From positions 2,232,001 through 2,296,000 of the forward strand of contig NZ_JADEXS020000001.1 in assembly GCF_015207005.2 (NCBI RefSeq): a DNA stretch of 64,000 nucleotides, in the 5' to 3' direction. Position 1 is the first letter of the stretch. Every line of letters starts with the position of its first letter. Of the stretch, positions 61,341-64,000 are shown in pieces. Under the pieces are notes generated by a model. The model did not search any database. It was given only the letters and a program-made list of their open reading frames with translations, and was not told the DNA's origin. The DNA comes from Desmonostoc muscorum LEGE 12446 (lineage in GTDB: Bacteria; Cyanobacteriota; Cyanobacteriia; Cyanobacteriales; Nostocaceae). The translations under genes and the position numbers were made by a program.

Positions 61341-64000
61341 TTAGAAAGGCCACCAATCAAACCCTCCACCTCCCTGCAAACCCAAAGAAGCAAGAATATT
61401 GAGGACTTCAGACTCAGATGTTCCGATAGAAAAAAGCGCATTAACTACATTCTGTACAGTACTACTTTGAATACCATTCCAAATAGCACTAGCCACATCA
61501 AACCTAGTACTATTTTGAATGCCATTCCAGAGTGCGCCAGCAATCGTATTAAAGTTTTGGCTGACTTCTTTATAAACAGCGTCGGCAATCGTCACAAAAT
61601 TTTGAGTGACTTCATTGTAAAGAGCTTTCGCTATATCAACTGCGGTACTGCTGGGAATGCTCCAGAGTGCATCAGCAACATTCAATACCGTACTGCTTGA
61701 AATGCTCCAGAGTGCGTCGGCAATCGTATTAAAGTTTTGGCTGACTTCTTTATAAACAGCGTCGGCAATCGTCACAAAATTTTGAGTGACTTCATTGTAA
61801 AGAGCTTTCGCTATATCAACTGCGGTACTGCTGGGAATGCTCCAGAGTGCATCAGCAACATTCAATACCGTACTGCTTGAAATACTCCAGAGTGCGTCGG
61901 CAATCGTATTAAAGTTTTGGCTGACTTCTTTATAAACAGCGTCGGCAATCGTCACAAAATTTTGAGTGACTTCATTGTAAAGAGCTTTCGCTATATCAAC
62001 TGCGGTACTGCTGGGAATGCTCCAGAGTGCATCAGCAACATTCAATACCGTACTGCTTGAAATGCTCCAGAGTGCGTCGGCAATCGTATTAAAGTTTTGG
62101 CTGACTTCTTTATAAACAGCGTCGGCAATCGTCACAAAATTTTGAGTGACTTCATTGTAAAGAGCTTTCGCTATATCAACTGCGGTACTGCTGGGAATGC
62201 TCCAGAGTGCATCAGCAACATTCAATACCGTACTGCTTGAAATGCTCCAGAGTGCGTCGGCAATCGTATTAAAGTTTTGGCTGACTTCTTTATAAACAGC
62301 GTCGGCAATCGTCACAAAATTTTGAGTGACTTCATTGTAAAGAGCTTTCGCTATATCAACTGCGGTACTGCTGGGAATGCTCCAGAGTGCATCAGCAACA
62401 TTCAATACCGTACTGCTTGAAATGCTCCAGAGTGCGTCGGCAATCGTATTAAAGTTTTGGCTGACTTCTTTATAAACAGCGTCGGCAATCGTCACAAAAT
62501 TTTGAGTGACTTCATTGTAAAGAGCTTTCGCTATATCAACTGCGGTACTGCTGGGAATGCTCCAGAGTGCATCAGCAACATTCAATACCGTACTGCTTGA
62601 AATGCTCCAGAGTGCGTCGGCAATCGTATTAAAGTTTTGGCTGACTTCTTTATAAACAGCGTCGGCAATCGTCACAAAATTTTGAGTGACTTCATTGTAA
62701 AGAGCTTTCGCTATATCAACTGCGGTACTGCTGGGAATGCTCCAGAGTGCATCAGCAACATTCAATACCGTACTGCTTGAAATGCTCCAGAGTGCGTCGG
62801 CAATCGTATTAAAGTTTTGGCTGACTTCTTTATAAAGAGCGTCGGCAATATTCCCTAATCCAGCACTGAGTTCGTTTTTTAAAACTTTAGCAACATCAAT
62901 TATCCCCATGTCAAATTCTTGGAACAGGAGCTTAGCTACGTCAGCTAATCCAACATTAAGCTTGGTAAATAAAGTCTTAACTGTAAACACTCCCCAATCA
63001 AAAGAATCCCACGTTTGAACTCCGTTCAAATCACCACTATTTACGAGATCAGAAATAATTTGTGGGTTTTCAAGGACTTTTTTGGCAAGTGTTAAAGCAA
63101 AATTTACTGGATTATCAGTGGTCAAGAGTTCAATTGCAGGTGCCAACAAAGTACCCAGAAGCTCTCTAGAAGCTTCAACTGTCGCTCTAGTGCTTAAGAG
63201 TGTAGGAATTTGTCCTTGAGACAAAATCGCTAAAGCAATATTCGCAGTTATCCAATCTTCCGTCGGCTTAGACCAATAGCTAAATGAAGGACTAGAGAGG
63301 TAATCTTTACTAATGAAATTACTAGTTAGAGTAACTCCATTTCTCCGTGGAATATCTGGCAGATTTGGATCATTTGGTGTTAGATGATTAGAAAGATAAA
63401 ATTTTTCGCTGCCTGCTGTATTATGTTTATCACCAAAAGGAAAGAAACTCTCTACACCTGTTGTGTTCCACTGAACCAATTGATAGTCACCGGGTAAATA
63501 CGCCTGTCCTGCCAAGCTAACTAAATCATTGTTAACAATATAATGTGTAACTTTTTCAACGTTTTTTGCGTTAAAATTTGTTAGGGAGGCCACTGAAATT
63601 CCTGGTGAATTCAATGTCACAACCGAACCAAATTTATAGCCTTTACCAGTGAAGTATGCAACCGCTTGCTGAGCATTAGCTCCTCCTAAGCTATATCCAG
63701 TAATATCAACACGCTGATTAATTCCATTGTCTTTCAAAAACTTATTAGCAGCATTAATGAATTCCTGAATTTTAGCAATATTGTTTGAAAATTGATTTTT
63801 CCCTATCCCGGCAGCATTAAGATCATCTAAGATATCCTTCCCCAATCTCTCGTCAGGATTCGTTCCATTAAATACTAAAACAGGCGGGGCACCTGACTCT
63901 GATATAAAACCTGCGGCTTGAAACCCGCTAATTGAATCATCTATATAATCAAATAGTCTATATATTTGTCCTGACGGAGTTTTAATGCCTTCGTTTCCTG
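61341..64000 (-). CDS. Lipase-like protein with massive 15/60-residue repeats (5' end outside window)
   Basis: The frame is open from the right edge to the stop at 61341, so at least ~885 residues are visible and the N-terminus is missing. The visible start includes PPVLVFNGTNPDERLGKDIL, then the lipase nucleophile elbow VDITGYSLGGANAQQAVAYF (GxSxG), SVVTLNSPG and HYIVNNDLVSLAGQAYLPGDY, an alpha/beta-hydrolase (class 3 lipase-like) pattern. After ~250 residues a repeat region begins (61551-62836) of 60-residue units, each made of four 15-mers (VDIAKALYNEVTQNF, VTIADAVYKEVSQNF, NTIADALWSISSSTV, LNVADALWSIPSSTA). It ends LQGGGGFDWWPF. Possibly secreted or surface-associated. Confidence 0.82.
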   Translation of the reverse strand, partial: GNEGIKTPSGQIYRLFDYIDDSISGFQAAGFISESGAPPVLVFNGTNPDERLGKDILDDLNAAGIGKNQFSNNIAKIQEFINAANKFLKDNGINQRVDITGYSLGGANAQQAVAYFTGKGYKFGSVVTLNSPGISVASLTNFNAKNVEKVTHYIVNNDLVSLAGQAYLPGDYQLVQWNTTGVESFFPFGDKHNTAGSEKFYLSNHLTPNDPNLPDIPRRNGVTLTSNFISKDYLSSPSFSYWSKPTEDWITANIALAILSQGQIPTLLSTRATVEASRELLGTLLAPAIELLTTDNPVNFALTLAKKVLENPQIISDLVNSGDLNGVQTWDSFDWGVFTVKTLFTKLNVGLADVAKLLFQEFDMGIIDVAKVLKNELSAGLGNIADALYKEVSQNFNTIADALWSISSSTVLNVADALWSIPSSTAVDIAKALYNEVTQNFVTIADAVYKEVSQNFNTIADALWSISSSTVLNVADALWSIPSSTAVDIAKALYNEVTQNFVTIADAVYKEVSQNFNTIADALWSISSSTVLNVADALWSIPSSTAVDIAKALYNEVTQNFVTIADAVYKEVSQNFNTIADALWSISSSTVLNVADALWSIPSSTAVDIAKALYNEVTQNFVTIADAVYKEVSQNFNTIADALWSISSSTVLNVADALWSIPSSTAVDIAKALYNEVTQNFVTIADAVYKEVSQNFNTIADALWSISSSTVLNVADALWSIPSSTAVDIAKALYNEVTQNFVTIADAVYKEVSQNFNTIADALWSISSSTVLNVADALWSIPSSTAVDIAKALYNEVTQNFVTIADAVYKEVSQNFNTIAGALWNGIQNSTRFDVASAIWNGIQSSTVQNVVNALFSIGTSESEVLNILASLGLQGGGGFDWWPF
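61551..62836. repeat. 180-bp tandem repeat, ~7.1 copies, nearly identical
   Basis: The 180-base unit recurs in exact register (for example GTTTTGG ending at 61560, 61740, 61920, 62100, 62280, 62460, 62640 and 62820). The only difference found between inner units is one base near 61884 (AATACTCC for AATGCTCC), which is synonymous. This indicates very recent expansion or homogenisation. Confidence 0.95.

Noticed and set aside
61551..62836. CRISPR array
   Set aside because: The repeats are direct, contiguous 180-bp units without unique spacers and lie within a coding frame.

Overview
The window is chromosomal DNA from a filamentous, probably heterocyst-forming cyanobacterium of the Nostoc/Anabaena type. 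The evidence is the high density of HIP1 octamers (GCGATCGC), heptanucleotide tandem repeats (STRR type) between genes, small dispersed repeats inside genes, a PatD-like heterocyst-frequency protein, a PirA-like PII-interacting protein under a perfect NtcA box, and many cyanobacterial DUF families. No rRNA, tRNA, CRISPR array or intact prophage was seen. All functions are assigned by reading the translations; no database search was run.

Layout. 1-8.8 kb holds housekeeping and small-metabolism genes: the end of a sulfate permease, a 1-Cys peroxiredoxin, a Uma2 nuclease, PirA, a SAM hydroxide adenosyltransferase, two membrane/YdcF proteins, a protein with two Tudor-like repeats, a sugar-kinase-like APH protein with a DOMON-like partner, and a small HD alarmone hydrolase. 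8.9-15.4 kb holds an Asp/Asn-hydroxylase-like enzyme, a cyclic amidohydrolase, a cupin protein, an M4 protease with its emfourin inhibitor, and a methyltransferase. 15.6-19.2 kb is a small defence cluster: a BrnT/BrnA toxin-antitoxin pair convergent with a fused restriction-methylation enzyme. 19.4-30.9 kb holds rsh, patD, a TetR/MFS divergent pair, cysH, sbcD, two paralogous 'MTQPN' proteins and endonuclease V.

31-39.9 kb is accessory. It has two FHA proteins, one fused to a flavin oxidoreductase, then a duplicated STAND (NB-ARC)/TPR gene pair. The second copy of that pair has lost exactly the nucleotide-binding core. The two copies are separated by a broken UPF0175/PIN toxin-antitoxin module and share 21-bp repeat arrays. 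40-47 kb holds a GH13 enzyme, acylphosphatase, a GGDEF/EAL protein and an RNA ligase.

47.2-54.6 kb is the most striking locus. It is a divergent two-partner secretion system whose exported protein reads as one frame of glycosyltransferase + haemagglutinin-type secretion domain + CHAT (caspase-like) protease, next to its FhaC/ShlB-type outer-membrane transporter. 54.6-64 kb holds a YdcF protein with a repeat-derived tail, a CtpB-type protease, a GT2, a PAS-GGDEF-EAL protein, a deleted IS with perfect terminal repeats, and a lipase-like giant protein containing seven almost identical 180-bp repeats; this gene runs off the right edge.

A recurring theme is repeat DNA entering genes. A ~26-bp dispersed repeat is inserted in frame in three genes (always read as MSTTGYAYA), G-rich intergenic repeats form the GT2/TPS junction and the tail of the YdcF protein, and a 10-bp repeat fills the leader of the TetR gene.
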